DNA of 64,000 nt from Nitrospirales bacterium (GCA_022825885.1 JAJDVY010000041.1:1-64000), one strand, 5' to 3'; shown: positions 16,580 through 26,106, numbered from the stretch's first letter. The notes: generated by a model from the sequence alone, not told the origin. Numbers and translations: made by a program.

Positions 16580-16996
16580 TTATGAATTCCATTGCTTGAC
16601 GAGCGACCGAATCCGGTCCTTTAACTCGGGGATGTCGTCCATGTTGTTGTGAATGGCGCCCAGGATATTTTCCAATCGCGCCGTCCTGGTCGCTTCCCGG
16701 TCCCGTTGGGCGAGCGTTTCGTATTCTCGATAGGCTTCGGGATATAGGGCGCGGAGACGAGCTTCTGCGGCCTCTATCCCGTCCCGGAGTTGCTTCGGTT
16801 CCGGCGCCAGCGGCGGGACAATGGCGAACGTTCCGTTGTCGAACGTGAGAACCTTGGCCTTGCTTTGTTCGATTGCGGTCACGGAGGTGACGGTGCGGCC
16901 CTCTGCTTCATCCCAGGAGCCGAGCAGTCCGGGAAATTGTTTGAGGAACGCGACTTTTTCCTGATTCGCTTTCCATTTGACCTCGTTTGCCGACAT
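16580..16996 (-). CDS. Conserved-looking hypothetical protein, ferredoxin operon
   Basis: The protein is 138 residues, soluble, with no signal peptide or membrane segment. The middle (KVLTFDNGTFAIVPPLAP) looks like a small beta hairpin, and the C-terminal half (about 66-138) is charged and probably helical or coiled. No catalytic motif is recognised. It is encoded 1 bp before the 4Fe-4S ferredoxin and 66 bp after the [2Fe-2S] ferredoxin gene, so a role with those carriers is likely. The start is the ATG giving MSANEVKWK; the sequence before it has no strong ribosome-binding site. Confidence 0.6.
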   Translation of the reverse strand: MSANEVKWKANQEKVAFLKQFPGLLGSWDEAEGRTVTSVTAIEQSKAKVLTFDNGTFAIVPPLAPEPKQLRDGIEAAEARLRALYPEAYREYETLAQRDREATRTARLENILGAIHNNMDDIPELKDRIRSLVKQWNS

Positions 16997-17062
16997 GCGG
17001 GTCTCGCGTGTTGTGATCGTAAAAATTGAGGGTGACTCGTGTCACGCCATGGGACTGAACGT

Positions 17063-17428
17063 CTAAGAGGTCATGGGCGTGGCGCGGGATTCCAGTCGGA
17101 GCGGCGGAACGTTGTGCCCTGGCATGAGCAGGCGCTCGACCAATTCGCCCTTAATCACGTGTCGTTCCATAATTTCCGTGACGTCGGCTTCGTTCCCGAC
17201 CCAATACCAGACGCCTTCCGGATAAATGACGATGCTGGGACCATATTCGCAATGATCCAGACAACCGGCCTTGTTGGCCCGGACGATGCCCTTGAGTCCA
17301 AGCCGGTCGACTTCCCGTTTGAAGAATGCATGCAGTTCCACGGACCGGTTATCGGCACAGCACCCTCTCGGGTCGCCCTTGGGCCGTTGATTAATGCAAA
17401 TGAAAATATGATGCTTGAATCCACCCAT
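17063..17428 (-). CDS. [2Fe-2S] thioredoxin-like ferredoxin
   Basis: The 121-residue protein begins HHIFICINQRPKGDPRGCC and continues with KAGCLDHCEYGPSIVIYPEGVWY, the signature of the thioredoxin-like [2Fe-2S] ferredoxins related to the NuoE C-terminal domain and to Azotobacter Shethna-type proteins. Four cysteines (one after HIFI, one in GCC, and the C-x3-C pair) can hold the cluster. The start is set by GAGAGGCAAGC directly before ATG 17428; the frame is open far upstream but unlike any protein there. It is the first gene of a probable three-gene unit with 16580 and 16288. The electron partner is unknown. Confidence 0.88.
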   Translation of the reverse strand: MGGFKHHIFICINQRPKGDPRGCCADNRSVELHAFFKREVDRLGLKGIVRANKAGCLDHCEYGPSIVIYPEGVWYWVGNEADVTEIMERHVIKGELVERLLMPGHNVPPLRLESRATPMTS

Positions 17429-17519
17429 GCTTGCCTCTCTTAGCAGATTTTGCCGCGTGGCACAAAATAGTACAGGAGCGTTCTTTCTCGTGTCCAGTTT
17501 TATGCGATAATGGGAAGAG

Positions 17520-18629
17520 ATGAAGATTGGAATTCCCAAAGAAATCAAAGACCATGAATTCCGGGTGGCTCTGACTCCGGAGGGAGTGGATGAACTCGTC
17601 CGGAACGGCCATGAGGTATGGGTTGAGGCCACTGCCGGCGAGGGCGCAGGTTTATCCGATGATGCGTATCGCGCGGTGGGAGCACGAGTTGTCTCATCGG
17701 CGGAAGAACTCTTTGATCTGGTTGAATTGGTCTTGAAGGTCAAGGAACCGCTCGCGTCGGAGATCGCCTATTTGCAGCCCCGCCATACGTTGTTCACCTT
17801 TCTTCACTTGGCGTCCTCAAAGACCTTGACCGAGGCTTTAATGAAGTCCGGGTGTACGGCCATTGCGTACGAAACCATGGAAGACGAGAGGGGCCACCTG
17901 CCCATGTTGCAGCCCATGAGTCAGATTGCCGGGAAGCTGGCGGTGCAGATTGGCGCTCATTATCTCGAGCGGACGCACGGGGGGAAAGGGATTCTGCTCG
18001 GTGGTCTGCCGGGGGTGTCGCGAGGGCACGTCGTGATTCTTGGTGCCGGCGGGGTCGGCTCGTCTGCCGTGGAAATCGCGCTTGGGATCGGGGCGCGAGT
18101 CACCGTCATCGGTAACGATATCAGTCAACTGCAGAGATTGCAGGAGCGCTTTGGGAACAACCTGACGACGTTGGCTTCCCAAAGACTCGTGATTGCTGAA
18201 ACCGTGAAACGCGCGGACTTGTTGATCGGAGCCGTCATGGTCAGGGGTGCGAAAAGTCCGGTTCTGGTCTCCGGGTCCATGGTTGCGACAATGAAAACAG
18301 GCGCGTTGATCATGGATATTGCGGTCGACCAGGGAGGGTGCATTGAAACCACGAGGCCGACCACGCATGCCGACCCGATTTTTGAAATCGACGGGGTCCG
18401 GCATTACGGCGTGACAAATATTCCCGGAATTGTGCCACAAACCTCCACCTATGCCTTGACCCACGCAACCCTACCTTTTATAGTCCGGTTGGCCAATGGG
18501 GGTGTGGAAGCGGTTCTGCGTGATCAGGGTATGGCCCGGGGGGTGAACGTGTTTCATGGGGCGATCACGTATTCAGCAGTTGCTGAGGCGCATGGATTGC
18601 CCTGTGAGCCGCTGGTCAGTAAAAAGTAA
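17520..18629 (+). CDS. ald: Alanine dehydrogenase
   Basis: The 369-residue enzyme interconverts alanine with pyruvate, ammonium and NADH. It starts [20 protein letters not shown], the standard family opening with the substrate-binding Arg, has KVKEP around residue 73-77, and a Rossmann fold at [17 protein letters not shown] (about 170-186). [19 protein letters not shown] near 262-280 is also conserved. Length is typical. The start follows GGGAAGAG. It is divergent from the ferredoxin unit and precedes tRNA-Pro by 16 bp. Together with the dehydrogenase at 7085 it offers routes of direct ammonium incorporation. Confidence 0.96.
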   Translation: MKIGIPKEIKDHEFRVALTPEGVDELVRNGHEVWVEATAGEGAGLSDDAYRAVGARVVSSAEELFDLVELVLKVKEPLASEIAYLQPRHTLFTFLHLASSKTLTEALMKSGCTAIAYETMEDERGHLPMLQPMSQIAGKLAVQIGAHYLERTHGGKGILLGGLPGVSRGHVVILGAGGVGSSAVEIALGIGARVTVIGNDISQLQRLQERFGNNLTTLASQRLVIAETVKRADLLIGAVMVRGAKSPVLVSGSMVATMKTGALIMDIAVDQGGCIETTRPTTHADPIFEIDGVRHYGVTNIPGIVPQTSTYALTHATLPFIVRLANGGVEAVLRDQGMARGVNVFHGAITYSAVAEAHGLPCEPLVSKK

Positions 18630-18645
18630 ACGAAAGCAAGGCCGT

Positions 18646-18722
<77 letters not shown>

Positions 18723-18798
18723 GCCATGGCTTCCCGTTTTTCGCCCCTTCTTCGTCAGCATCCTCATCCATGCATGATGGTAACAGGAGTTTGATCCC

Positions 18799-19440
18799 GT
18801 GACGTTTCTGGCGATCATCGGGCTCGTCATTCTGGCCGGAGGGTTTGCGCTCACGTGGTGGCGTTTCAGATCTCTGGCACACACAGTCAAAGACCTTGCG
18901 CGTCAACAGTATGACGGCCGGAACGAGTCGAGGAAGATGGCCCGGCAACAGTCGGAGGCGTTGGCCGTCCTGCGATTGCAACTTGCCCAGTTGGCAGCGG
19001 GCCGGAAACTTGACGACACCCTGGTTCGGACTGGAACCCTGTATCGCCAAGCCGATGCCGGTGAAGCTTGGCAATTGGTGGAGCATCATGACGCAGAGGG
19101 CAACTCAGATCTGATTGTCGTGGACGTTCGTAGTCAAAAGGAATTTCTCCAAGGTCACGTCCCCGGGGCCAAACATATTCCGTTTGAAAATCTCGAAACA
19201 CGTTTCAGGCACGAAGTACCTCAAGAGACGAAAAATATTTTGGTGTACTGTTCTCAAGGTGAACGGAGTCGTCTCGCGTGTGACTTCCTGAGCCGGGAAG
19301 GATATACGACGCTCGTGAACATGCGGGGTGGTTTTCAAAAATGGACGGGCCCCGTTCTCGGCACGGGCAGTCCGGACCTGGTGCAAATTCAACCCATGGC
19401 TTCACGGAATGACGTCGTGCGGGAAAGGGCGCAGTTGTAA
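18799..19440 (+). CDS. Membrane-anchored rhodanese-domain protein
   Basis: The 213-residue protein has one N-terminal membrane segment (about 2-20), then a charged helical stretch (about 25-70), then a rhodanese domain (about 75-195). The domain shows [23 protein letters not shown] and the active-site loop CSQGERS, where the Cys would carry a persulfide. It may move sulfane sulfur or sense oxidants at the inner membrane. The start is GTG, preceded by AGGAG. Its stop overlaps the start of the next gene by one base (TAATG), indicating coupling. Confidence 0.85.
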   Translation: MTFLAIIGLVILAGGFALTWWRFRSLAHTVKDLARQQYDGRNESRKMARQQSEALAVLRLQLAQLAAGRKLDDTLVRTGTLYRQADAGEAWQLVEHHDAEGNSDLIVVDVRSQKEFLQGHVPGAKHIPFENLETRFRHEVPQETKNILVYCSQGERSRLACDFLSREGYTTLVNMRGGFQKWTGPVLGTGSPDLVQIQPMASRNDVVRERAQL

Positions 19441-19847
19441 TGGCTGATCCGTATACGATCATGAAGGTGATGGGGCCGTATCGCGAGCCCAGGGAATCCG
19501 CCTTGTCCTTCGATTATTCCGTCCAACGCCCGCATTGGGCGACTCCGCAGGGCGTTCGAGTCAAGATCGCTCTTGAAGAAGAATTGTATCTGCTCAAGAC
19601 GAAGATCTTACAGCTTTCAGGCGGAACGGTCGGCCAACAACTTCGCGTCAATCAACTTCTGGGACGCGCCATTGCGGATCGTAAACTTGAAATTGCCAAT
19701 GAGGAAAACCTGTTCAATGACCGCCGGGACGTCATGCTCGAACCCTTTACGGGCACGTGGGCCCACCTCTTTCCCCGTCTCGAAGCCTGGATGAACCATG
19801 AACGCGACAACCTCAGGCAGGAAATTCAGGAAAAAGTCGGCCTGTAA
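19440..19847 (+). CDS. Hypothetical protein coupled to rhodanese
   Basis: The 135-residue protein is soluble with no recognised motif. Residues about 40-135 are largely helical and charged, with a repeated Leu/Ile spacing (LYLLKTKILQLSGGTVGQQL) that suggests a helical bundle. The N-terminus (YTIMKVMGPYREPRE) is conserved-looking. The start overlaps the stop of the rhodanese gene, so the two are co-translated and probably work together. Nothing in the sequence gives a function. Confidence 0.6.
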   Translation: MADPYTIMKVMGPYREPRESALSFDYSVQRPHWATPQGVRVKIALEEELYLLKTKILQLSGGTVGQQLRVNQLLGRAIADRKLEIANEENLFNDRRDVMLEPFTGTWAHLFPRLEAWMNHERDNLRQEIQEKVGL

Positions 19848-19937
19848 CGTTTTTGGGTATTTGTAGCTGCGCCATCTTATGGCGCCACGTCCCGGCGTCA
19901 ATGGTTTTGGGTCCTTTTGCCGAAACAAAAGAGCCTG

Positions 19938-19956
19938 TCCTGAGCCTGTCGAAGGA
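19938..19956. repeat. Dispersed repeat TCCTGAGCCTGTCGAAGGA
   Basis: This is the second copy of the 19-bp repeat seen at 8550-8568, differing at one position. It lies in the 300-bp repeat-filled gap between the hypothetical at 19440 and the convergent gene at 20148. Confidence 0.8.
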
Positions 19957-20001
19957 ACCTCGTCGTGCGGGGACGAAACCCTGCCTGACAAAGCAAAGAC
20001 G

Positions 20002-20087
20002 CTGGATCCCCGATCGGGGCCTGTCCTTGATCCTCGATTAAGAACGTCAAGGACAGGCTATTTTAATCGAGGATCGGGGATGACGGA
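20002..20087. repeat. MITE/REP-like element, variant copy
   Basis: It begins CTGGATCCCCGATCGGGGCC and ends GATCGGGGATGACGG. A strong inner inverted repeat is visible: GCCTGTCCTTGA against TCAAGGACAGGC, with CCTCGATTAAGAACG between the arms. The ends match the copies at 9044 and 10005. Nothing else is seen in this gap. Confidence 0.75.
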
Positions 20088-20147
20088 AAGAGACAACGAA
20101 TCTTGTCAACGAATAAATGAACGCATGCGAGGATGACAGAAGGAAGG

Positions 20148-20780
20148 CTAGAACAACGGTTGATACCGTCGAGAGTACAGACCCGTCGCCTTTTCTCCGA
20201 ATCCCAGGGAAGCGTGTTCGGGTTGACTTTTCTGATTGAGATTGACGGCGTAATGTCCCCGCACGTGTTTCATGGCTATTTCGTAAGGAATGGAGCTCTG
20301 GTAGAAATCGCCCGGCGCATGGGCGCCCACCGATAAAATTTCAATGGCTTCGGGTACCGCGTATTGCGGGTCGGAAAAGATATACACGTCTGCGACGGCA
20401 AACTCCCCCAGGTCGTTTCCCGGCGTGGTTGCGGGAATCTGCGAAGCCAGGGAGCCGTTTATTCGTGACCGTCTGAGGTGATTGAGTAACGCCACGACCT
20501 GACTGTCGGTGGTCTGTTGCGGAACGAGCAGGCTCAGGGCATTCATCCCTTGCACGTGAGCCGTGACTTTCATCGAAGGCACCGGCGCCGATTCGGCTTC
20601 CTTCAGCAACAGGGCCAGTTGTTCAGATCGAACTTCATTGCCCTGTGGGGGCTGAATGTTTTTGGATTTTGGGATGATTGCCTGGATAAACAGCCAGAGT
20701 CCGATAATCACCCCAAAGAGGACGATCGCCGGATGCAGTCCGGCGCGCTTGCCCTGTTCCCGGGGTTCCGGGTCATTCAT
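20148..20780 (-). CDS. Hypothetical membrane-anchored protein
   Basis: The 210-residue protein has one membrane segment near the N-terminus (IVLFGVIIGLWLFIQAII, about 19-36) with a positively charged leader, so the bulk should face the periplasm. The remainder (about 50-210) is of mixed alpha/beta composition with SDPQYAVPEAIEILSVG and no known catalytic motif. Its start overlaps the end of mazG by 8 bp, so they are co-transcribed. No family was recognised. Confidence 0.6.
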   Translation of the reverse strand: MNDPEPREQGKRAGLHPAIVLFGVIIGLWLFIQAIIPKSKNIQPPQGNEVRSEQLALLLKEAESAPVPSMKVTAHVQGMNALSLLVPQQTTDSQVVALLNHLRRSRINGSLASQIPATTPGNDLGEFAVADVYIFSDPQYAVPEAIEILSVGAHAPGDFYQSSIPYEIAMKHVRGHYAVNLNQKSQPEHASLGFGEKATGLYSRRYQPLF

Positions 20781-21654
20781 GGTTCTGCTCCGGGTTTTCG
20801 AGCGTCACGGCAGTTTGGGGTCCGTCGGTTGCACGTTTGGCGGCCTCCCACAACGCATCCCATTCCTTGGCCGTCATTTCCCCCATGTCTTTGCTTTCTT
20901 GGGCCCCTTGACGTTCCATGTGCCGGAAACGTGCGGTGAAACGGTTGTTCGCCTTGCGAAGGGCTTCCTCCGGATTGATTTGTAAGAAACGCGCCACGTT
21001 GACGATGGTGAATAACACGTCCCCCAACTCGTGTTCAACGGCCGCATTCGCTTCCGTATCCCGGATGGGAGGCTCGGAGCCGGGGAGGCTGGAGGCTGCC
21101 GTTTGCAGTTCCTCCAGTTCTTCGTCCAGTTTTTCAAACACCTGTTCGGGCGTTTCCCAATCAAAGCCGACGCGTGACGCTCGTTTTTGAATCTGATGGG
21201 CTCGCAACAAGGAGGGAAGCGAAGCGGGAATGCCCGCCAGGATCGAGTCGGTTTGTGTTGAACGTTCGGCTCGTTTGATCGCCTCCCATTGAGTGACGAC
21301 CTGTTCGGAATCGAGCTCCCGAGCCTCACCGGACTTGGCCGAAAAGACATGGGGGTGCCTGCGGATGAGTTTGTGCGTCAGATCCGTGATGACGTCGTCA
21401 ATGGTGAATGCCTGCTTTTCGGATTCGATATGGGCATGCAGCAAGACCTGAAGCAGAAGATCCCCAAGCTCTTCTCGCAGGTGTTGGGGGTCTTGCATAT
21501 CGAGCGCCTCGAGGACTTCATAGGTTTCTTCTAAGAGAAACGGCTTGAGGGATTCGTGGGTCTGTTTGATGTCCCAGGGACATCCTTCGGGAGAACGAAG
21601 CCGGGTGACCACTTCGACAAGTTCGTGAAAGGGGTGAGTCATTCGTTTCTCCAT
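20773..21654 (-). CDS. mazG: Nucleoside triphosphate pyrophosphohydrolase MazG
   Basis: MazG hydrolyses NTPs and dNTPs to monophosphates and pyrophosphate, clearing aberrant nucleotides and lowering (p)ppGpp. Two MazG domains are visible. The first has GCPWDIKQTHESLKPFLLEE then LREELGDLLLQVLLHA; the second has GFDWETPEQVFEKLDEELEE and LGDVLFTIVNVAR. The E-E-x-x-E and E-x-x-D metal ligands are present in both. The product is about 293 residues, slightly longer than the Escherichia coli enzyme because of the C-terminal tail. ATGs at 21654 and 21642 are both supported by purine-rich sites. Confidence 0.93.
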   Translation of the reverse strand: MEKRMTHPFHELVEVVTRLRSPEGCPWDIKQTHESLKPFLLEETYEVLEALDMQDPQHLREELGDLLLQVLLHAHIESEKQAFTIDDVITDLTHKLIRRHPHVFSAKSGEARELDSEQVVTQWEAIKRAERSTQTDSILAGIPASLPSLLRAHQIQKRASRVGFDWETPEQVFEKLDEELEELQTAASSLPGSEPPIRDTEANAAVEHELGDVLFTIVNVARFLQINPEEALRKANNRFTARFRHMERQGAQESKDMGEMTAKEWDALWEAAKRATDGPQTAVTLENPEQNHE

Positions 21655-21781
21655 TGTCTCGCCTCGCATGTGTGACGTGACCAAGATAACCTGTTTTCCC
21701 GGCGGCTTCAATCGTCTTCTTATCTTGCGAGGCCGTTTGGATTGTGCTAATTTTGTTTTGGCGTCTGGATGAGTGAGGGGC

Positions 21782-22174
21782 ATGGCTGATAATCAAGAAT
21801 CGGGGTTCGTGATCCGCGACAAGCGCGGGCATTCGAGAGAAGAACCGGAGTCCCTTGAAGAACCGGTTTATTCTGCGGCCACGGCGCCTTCTCCATCACC
21901 CTCAGAATCTTCCCACGAAGGCCCGCCGCTCTCCTTTTCGACGTTTGTTCTTTCGTTAGGGACGTCGGCACTCATGTTGATGGGGGAGCAATTATCGCCC
22001 GAGAACCCCGCCCTTCCGGTCAACCTGCCGCAAGCCAAGGAAATCATCGATATTCTTCGCATCCTGGAAGAAAAAACCAAGGGCAATCTTACTGAAGAAG
22101 AGACGAGTGTGCTTCATGACATGTTGTACACGTTGCAGATGAAGTACGTTGAGTTGGCTTCGGGCTCCCCTTAA
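21782..22174 (+). CDS. DUF1844 domain protein
   Basis: The 130-residue protein has a polar, low-complexity N-terminus (about 1-50, rich in Ser, Pro and Glu) and a DUF1844 domain in the second half (SFSTFVLSLGTSALMLMGE, then QAKEIIDILRILEEKTKGNLT and LHDMLYTLQMKYVELA). The family is widespread in Nitrospirota, Deltaproteobacteria and Acidobacteria and has no known function. The start is the ATG after GAGGGGC. A 168-bp gap separates it from ntrY. Confidence 0.82.
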   Translation: MADNQESGFVIRDKRGHSREEPESLEEPVYSAATAPSPSPSESSHEGPPLSFSTFVLSLGTSALMLMGEQLSPENPALPVNLPQAKEIIDILRILEEKTKGNLTEEETSVLHDMLYTLQMKYVELASGSP

Positions 22175-22342
22175 TCGAATTTTCGTTGTTCCTGCCTTTT
22201 CTTTTCCGTACACTTGGGCATTACCGTGCCTATGTAATCCGTGGGATTCCCGGAGGCCATGAGAAACAGCGCCCCGGCTCCCTCCGTTCGTGAATGCGCA
22301 ACGCGTGCCTTCATGGTTGGAAGGTAACGTTCCGGTCACGTT

Positions 22343-24640
22343 ATGGCGACTTCCAAATTGTCATCACGTTTAACTCCTTCCTCAAAATTGAAGAAGCGGT
22401 TTGAGCGGGCCGATGAACCGACGCTCCAGGCCCGGCGTCTCCATTTGAGACCGGTCTGGATCGTCCTGTTTTTCCTCGTTCCTTGTTTGCTCTTAACGCT
22501 GTATTACGCACAGTATGGCGGATTCGGAGGACGGTCAGCCGATTCGCTTCTGCCCAGCCCCAGTTATGCCTTGGTTCTGTTTCTCATCTATTTGGACGTT
22601 GTCGGATTGGTCGTTCTGACCCTTCTCTTATCGCGTAATTTGATCAAAGTTTATTTCGAGAAACGACACCAGCGCTGGGGGTCCGGGTTTCGTGCGAAAT
22701 TGATTGCCGCATTCATTGGTTTTTCATTGATCCCAACCCTGTTATTGGCGGTGATGGCCAGTGAAGTGATCAATGAGGTCATGAAAGTCTGGTTTAATAA
22801 CCAGATCGAAGAGGTGCTGAAAGATTCCGAAGAGTTATCCAGGATGTATCATGAGGGACATATGTCCTTGGCCTTGCAGAGCGCAAGGGCCATCAGCAGG
22901 GAAATTTACCGGGAAGATTTTCTGCATCCCGACTATCGTGAATTATTGACCGCAGCCGTGGCGCGAAAACGCGAAGAATTCAACGTCGCAGGCGTGGAAG
23001 TCTTTTCGTCGAAATTGGAAATGCTCGTTCGCATGACGGCCCCGGAGGCAACCGACAGGACGTTCCAATTGCCGGTGGGGCAACTCGTTCGCCGGGTCCT
23101 GGATTCACAAGACGAGGTCACGTCGGTACAAGTCGCCCAGGCCGGTCGACTGATTCGTGCCGCGGTGCCGGTTGGCTCCAACGTCCAACCCGGAGGAATC
23201 GATGGGGTCGTGGTGGTCAATACCTACGTCTCGGAATCGATCCTGGCGAAGATGCAAGGCATAGCCAAACACTATACGGACTACCTGCAGATGAAGGCGT
23301 TGGAAAATCCCATTAAGGCCGGGGCCTATCTCTTCGTCGCCGTCGTCACGGTCTTGTTGCTGTTCAGCGCGACGTGGTTTGGGTTTTACGTGGCGCGAAG
23401 CATTACCGTACCGATTCAGAAATTGGCTGAAGGGACCAAAGCCGTCGCCCGCGGCGATCTCAACGTACGAATTCAAGTCAATGCCACCGACGAAATCGGG
23501 ACGTTGGTCGATTCGTTCAACCGGATGACCGAAGATTTGTCAAACAGCAAAGTCAAGCTGGAAGAGGCCAACTATTCTCTCATGCAATCGAACGTCGAAG
23601 TCGACCGCCGCCGGGCGTACACGGAAGCCGTGGTGGATACCATTGCCTCGGGCGTCATGTCGATTGATGCTCATGATACGGTCACCACGTTCAACCATTC
23701 GGCCGAGCGGATTTTAGCAGTGGAGGGTGACGCCATTCGCGGGCATTCGGTCTATGACGTGTTCAAATCCCATCAATTCACGTTGTTTCAGGAAGCCCAT
23801 GACAGGATCTTACTTGACGGTCTGGACAGTCTCGCCCTTGAAGGGCAAATGGAGGTGCAGGAAAAACTCCGCACCATAGGATTGAATCTTTCCCGCATGA
23901 AAAACGAGGCGGGCAAAAATTTGGGGTTTGTGTTTGTCTTCGAAGACCGGACTGAGTTGATCAAGGCACAAAAAGCCGCAGCATGGCAGGAAGTGGCACA
24001 ACGCGTCGCGCATGAAATCAAAAATCCCCTGACGCCCATTCAATTGGCGGCTCAACGGTTGCGAAAAAAGTTTTCTGAGGGGTCTGCGGATTTTCAAGCC
24101 ATTTTTGATGAATCAACGAACGTGATTATGAACGAAGTCGGAAGTTTGAAACGCATGGTTGATGAATTTTCCAAATTTGCCAGGCTGCCTGCTCCGCAGA
24201 TGTCCAAAGGATCCTTGCATGACGTCATTGAAAAGGTCGTCGCGCTGTATCGTGGAGGCCATCATGACGTTGAATTTGTTCAGGAGTTCGACTTTTCGTT
24301 GCCGGATATCAATCTCGACCGGGAACAGGTCCGTCGCGTCTTTGTGAATTTGTTTGACAATGCCATTCAGGCCATGAAGCATAAAGGGCGAATTTGGGTC
24401 GCCACGAAAATGGATTGGAAACATCACCGGGTTCACATTACGGTAGCCGACGAAGGGCCGGGCATTCCCCAGGAAGATCAGGAGAAATTGTTTATGCCGT
24501 ACTTTTCACGGAAACGAACGGGAACCGGACTCGGGCTTGCGATTGTTCATCGCATCGTGACGGATCACAACGGGACGATCCAAGCCTCGAATCGTTTTCC
24601 CCATGGGACCCTGTTTATGATAGAACTTCCCATCGCCTGA
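22343..24640 (+). CDS. NtrY-type sensor histidine kinase
   Basis: The 765-residue membrane kinase has about three to four membrane segments (first near 35-55, pair near 70-145, last near 325-350) bounding an extracytoplasmic region. A HAMP domain follows (ARSITVPIQKLAEGTKAVARGD, about 352-373), then a PAS domain (about 430-535), HisKA with phospho-accepting His in RVAHEIKNPLTPIQ (about 555-568), and HATPase with NLFDNAIQ, DEGPGIPQED and GTGLGLAI. This order is that of NtrY/PilS-like nitrogen or redox sensors. It is encoded 104 bp before its probable partner regulator. The signal is unknown. Confidence 0.9.
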   Translation: MATSKLSSRLTPSSKLKKRFERADEPTLQARRLHLRPVWIVLFFLVPCLLLTLYYAQYGGFGGRSADSLLPSPSYALVLFLIYLDVVGLVVLTLLLSRNLIKVYFEKRHQRWGSGFRAKLIAAFIGFSLIPTLLLAVMASEVINEVMKVWFNNQIEEVLKDSEELSRMYHEGHMSLALQSARAISREIYREDFLHPDYRELLTAAVARKREEFNVAGVEVFSSKLEMLVRMTAPEATDRTFQLPVGQLVRRVLDSQDEVTSVQVAQAGRLIRAAVPVGSNVQPGGIDGVVVVNTYVSESILAKMQGIAKHYTDYLQMKALENPIKAGAYLFVAVVTVLLLFSATWFGFYVARSITVPIQKLAEGTKAVARGDLNVRIQVNATDEIGTLVDSFNRMTEDLSNSKVKLEEANYSLMQSNVEVDRRRAYTEAVVDTIASGVMSIDAHDTVTTFNHSAERILAVEGDAIRGHSVYDVFKSHQFTLFQEAHDRILLDGLDSLALEGQMEVQEKLRTIGLNLSRMKNEAGKNLGFVFVFEDRTELIKAQKAAAWQEVAQRVAHEIKNPLTPIQLAAQRLRKKFSEGSADFQAIFDESTNVIMNEVGSLKRMVDEFSKFARLPAPQMSKGSLHDVIEKVVALYRGGHHDVEFVQEFDFSLPDINLDREQVRRVFVNLFDNAIQAMKHKGRIWVATKMDWKHHRVHITVADEGPGIPQEDQEKLFMPYFSRKRTGTGLGLAIVHRIVTDHNGTIQASNRFPHGTLFMIELPIA

Positions 24641-24744
24641 CGGCTATCGATGGTGCATGACGCAACGCAATCTGGCCCGGTCTATTCGCGAAGACAATTT
24701 ATTGCCATGAAACGTATGATGTTACACGCCTTGGAGGAATAAGC

Positions 24745-26106
24745 ATGTCCGGTACGATCTGCGTCGTCGATGATGAGCCATCCATCTTGAATACCCTGAG
24801 CAGTATTTTGGAAGACGAGGGGTATCAGGTTACGCTCGCGAAAAACGGCGCCGAGGCCCTGAAAATTATTCAAACGGAGCTGCCGGACGTCGTGATTCTG
24901 GATATTTGGATGCCGGAGTTGGATGGTTTGGAAGTGTTAACGCGGGTCCGTGAACTCTTTCCCAGTATGATGGTCATTATGATGTCAGGACACGGCTCCG
25001 TTGAAACCGCGGTGAAGGCCACGAAGCTGGGCGCCTATGACTACCTGGAAAAACCGTTGGACCTTGAGAAAACCACCATTCTGGTCCGGAATGCCTTAAA
25101 CCAACGCAAACTGGAGGAAGAAAATGTCAACCTTCGCATCAAGGTTGAGCGGCATTCACAACTCGTTGGGGCCTCGGCCGTGATGGAGAAGCTGCGACAG
25201 CAAATCGCGGCTGCGGCCCCTACGCACAGTCGCGTGCTGATTTCCGGGGAAAACGGCACCGGGAAGGAATTGGTGGCAAGGGCCATCCACCTGCAAAGCC
25301 CCCGCCATAATCGTTCGTTTGTCGAAGTCAATTGTGCGGCGATTCCCGAGACGCTGATTGAGACGGAATTGTTCGGGCATGAACGCGGTGCGTTTACGGG
25401 AGCCGTTGCTCAAAAACGCGGGAAATTCGACTTTGCCAACGGCGGCACCCTGTTTCTCGACGAAATAGGCGATATGAGTCTGGCGACCCAAGCCAAGGTG
25501 CTTCGCGTCCTGGAAGAGCAACAGTTTACGCGGGTCGGAGGCGGAAAATTGATTAAGGTCAACGTCCGCGTGCTTGCAGCTTCCAATAAGGATTTTCAGC
25601 AGGCAATTGAAAAAGGCAACTTTCGCGAAGATCTGTTTTACCGGTTAAACGTGTTGCCGATAGAAATCCCGCCGCTTCGTTCACGACGTGAGGATATTCC
25701 GGCCCTCACCCGGCACTTTTTGAAAATTCACGCGGAAGAGCAGGGAGTGAAGTTGAAAGACATCACCTCAGATGCATTGGGCGTCCTAGCACGCCATGAT
25801 TGGCCGGGCAATATACGAGAACTTCGCAATCAAGTCGAGCGTTTGATGATTATGGTCCCGAAAAACACCATTGAGGTCGGCGACGTCTTGCCGTTTATGC
25901 CGAGAGGATTCAACCGTGTCAATCCGATGGATGCGTACGATTCCCTGCGTGAGGCCCGTAACGCTTTTGAACGCGAATATATTGCCGTCCGTTTGCGGGG
26001 AAACAATTGGAACGTCTCAAAGACTGCGGACGACCTGAAGATTGAGCGCAGTCATCTTCATCGAAAAATTAAGCTATTGAAGGTGGAACTTCGTTCGGAA
26101 CATTGA
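24745..26106 (+). CDS. NtrX-type sigma-54-dependent response regulator
   Basis: The 453-residue protein has a receiver domain (DDE near 9-11, phospho-Asp in VILDIWMPELDG, K in LEKPLD), a sigma-54 AAA+ domain with Walker A GENGTGKE, the sigma-54 contact loop GAFTGA, Walker B GGTLFLDEIGD and the WPGNIREL sensor, and a Fis-type helix-turn-helix at the end (NWNVSKTADDLKIERSHLHRKI). It would activate sigma-54 promoters when phosphorylated by the kinase at 22343. Its start follows GGAGGAATAAGC. No clear sigma-54 promoter was found before the nitrogen genes downstream, so its targets are open. Confidence 0.93.
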   Translation: MSGTICVVDDEPSILNTLSSILEDEGYQVTLAKNGAEALKIIQTELPDVVILDIWMPELDGLEVLTRVRELFPSMMVIMMSGHGSVETAVKATKLGAYDYLEKPLDLEKTTILVRNALNQRKLEEENVNLRIKVERHSQLVGASAVMEKLRQQIAAAAPTHSRVLISGENGTGKELVARAIHLQSPRHNRSFVEVNCAAIPETLIETELFGHERGAFTGAVAQKRGKFDFANGGTLFLDEIGDMSLATQAKVLRVLEEQQFTRVGGGKLIKVNVRVLAASNKDFQQAIEKGNFREDLFYRLNVLPIEIPPLRSRREDIPALTRHFLKIHAEEQGVKLKDITSDALGVLARHDWPGNIRELRNQVERLMIMVPKNTIEVGDVLPFMPRGFNRVNPMDAYDSLREARNAFEREYIAVRLRGNNWNVSKTADDLKIERSHLHRKIKLLKVELRSEH

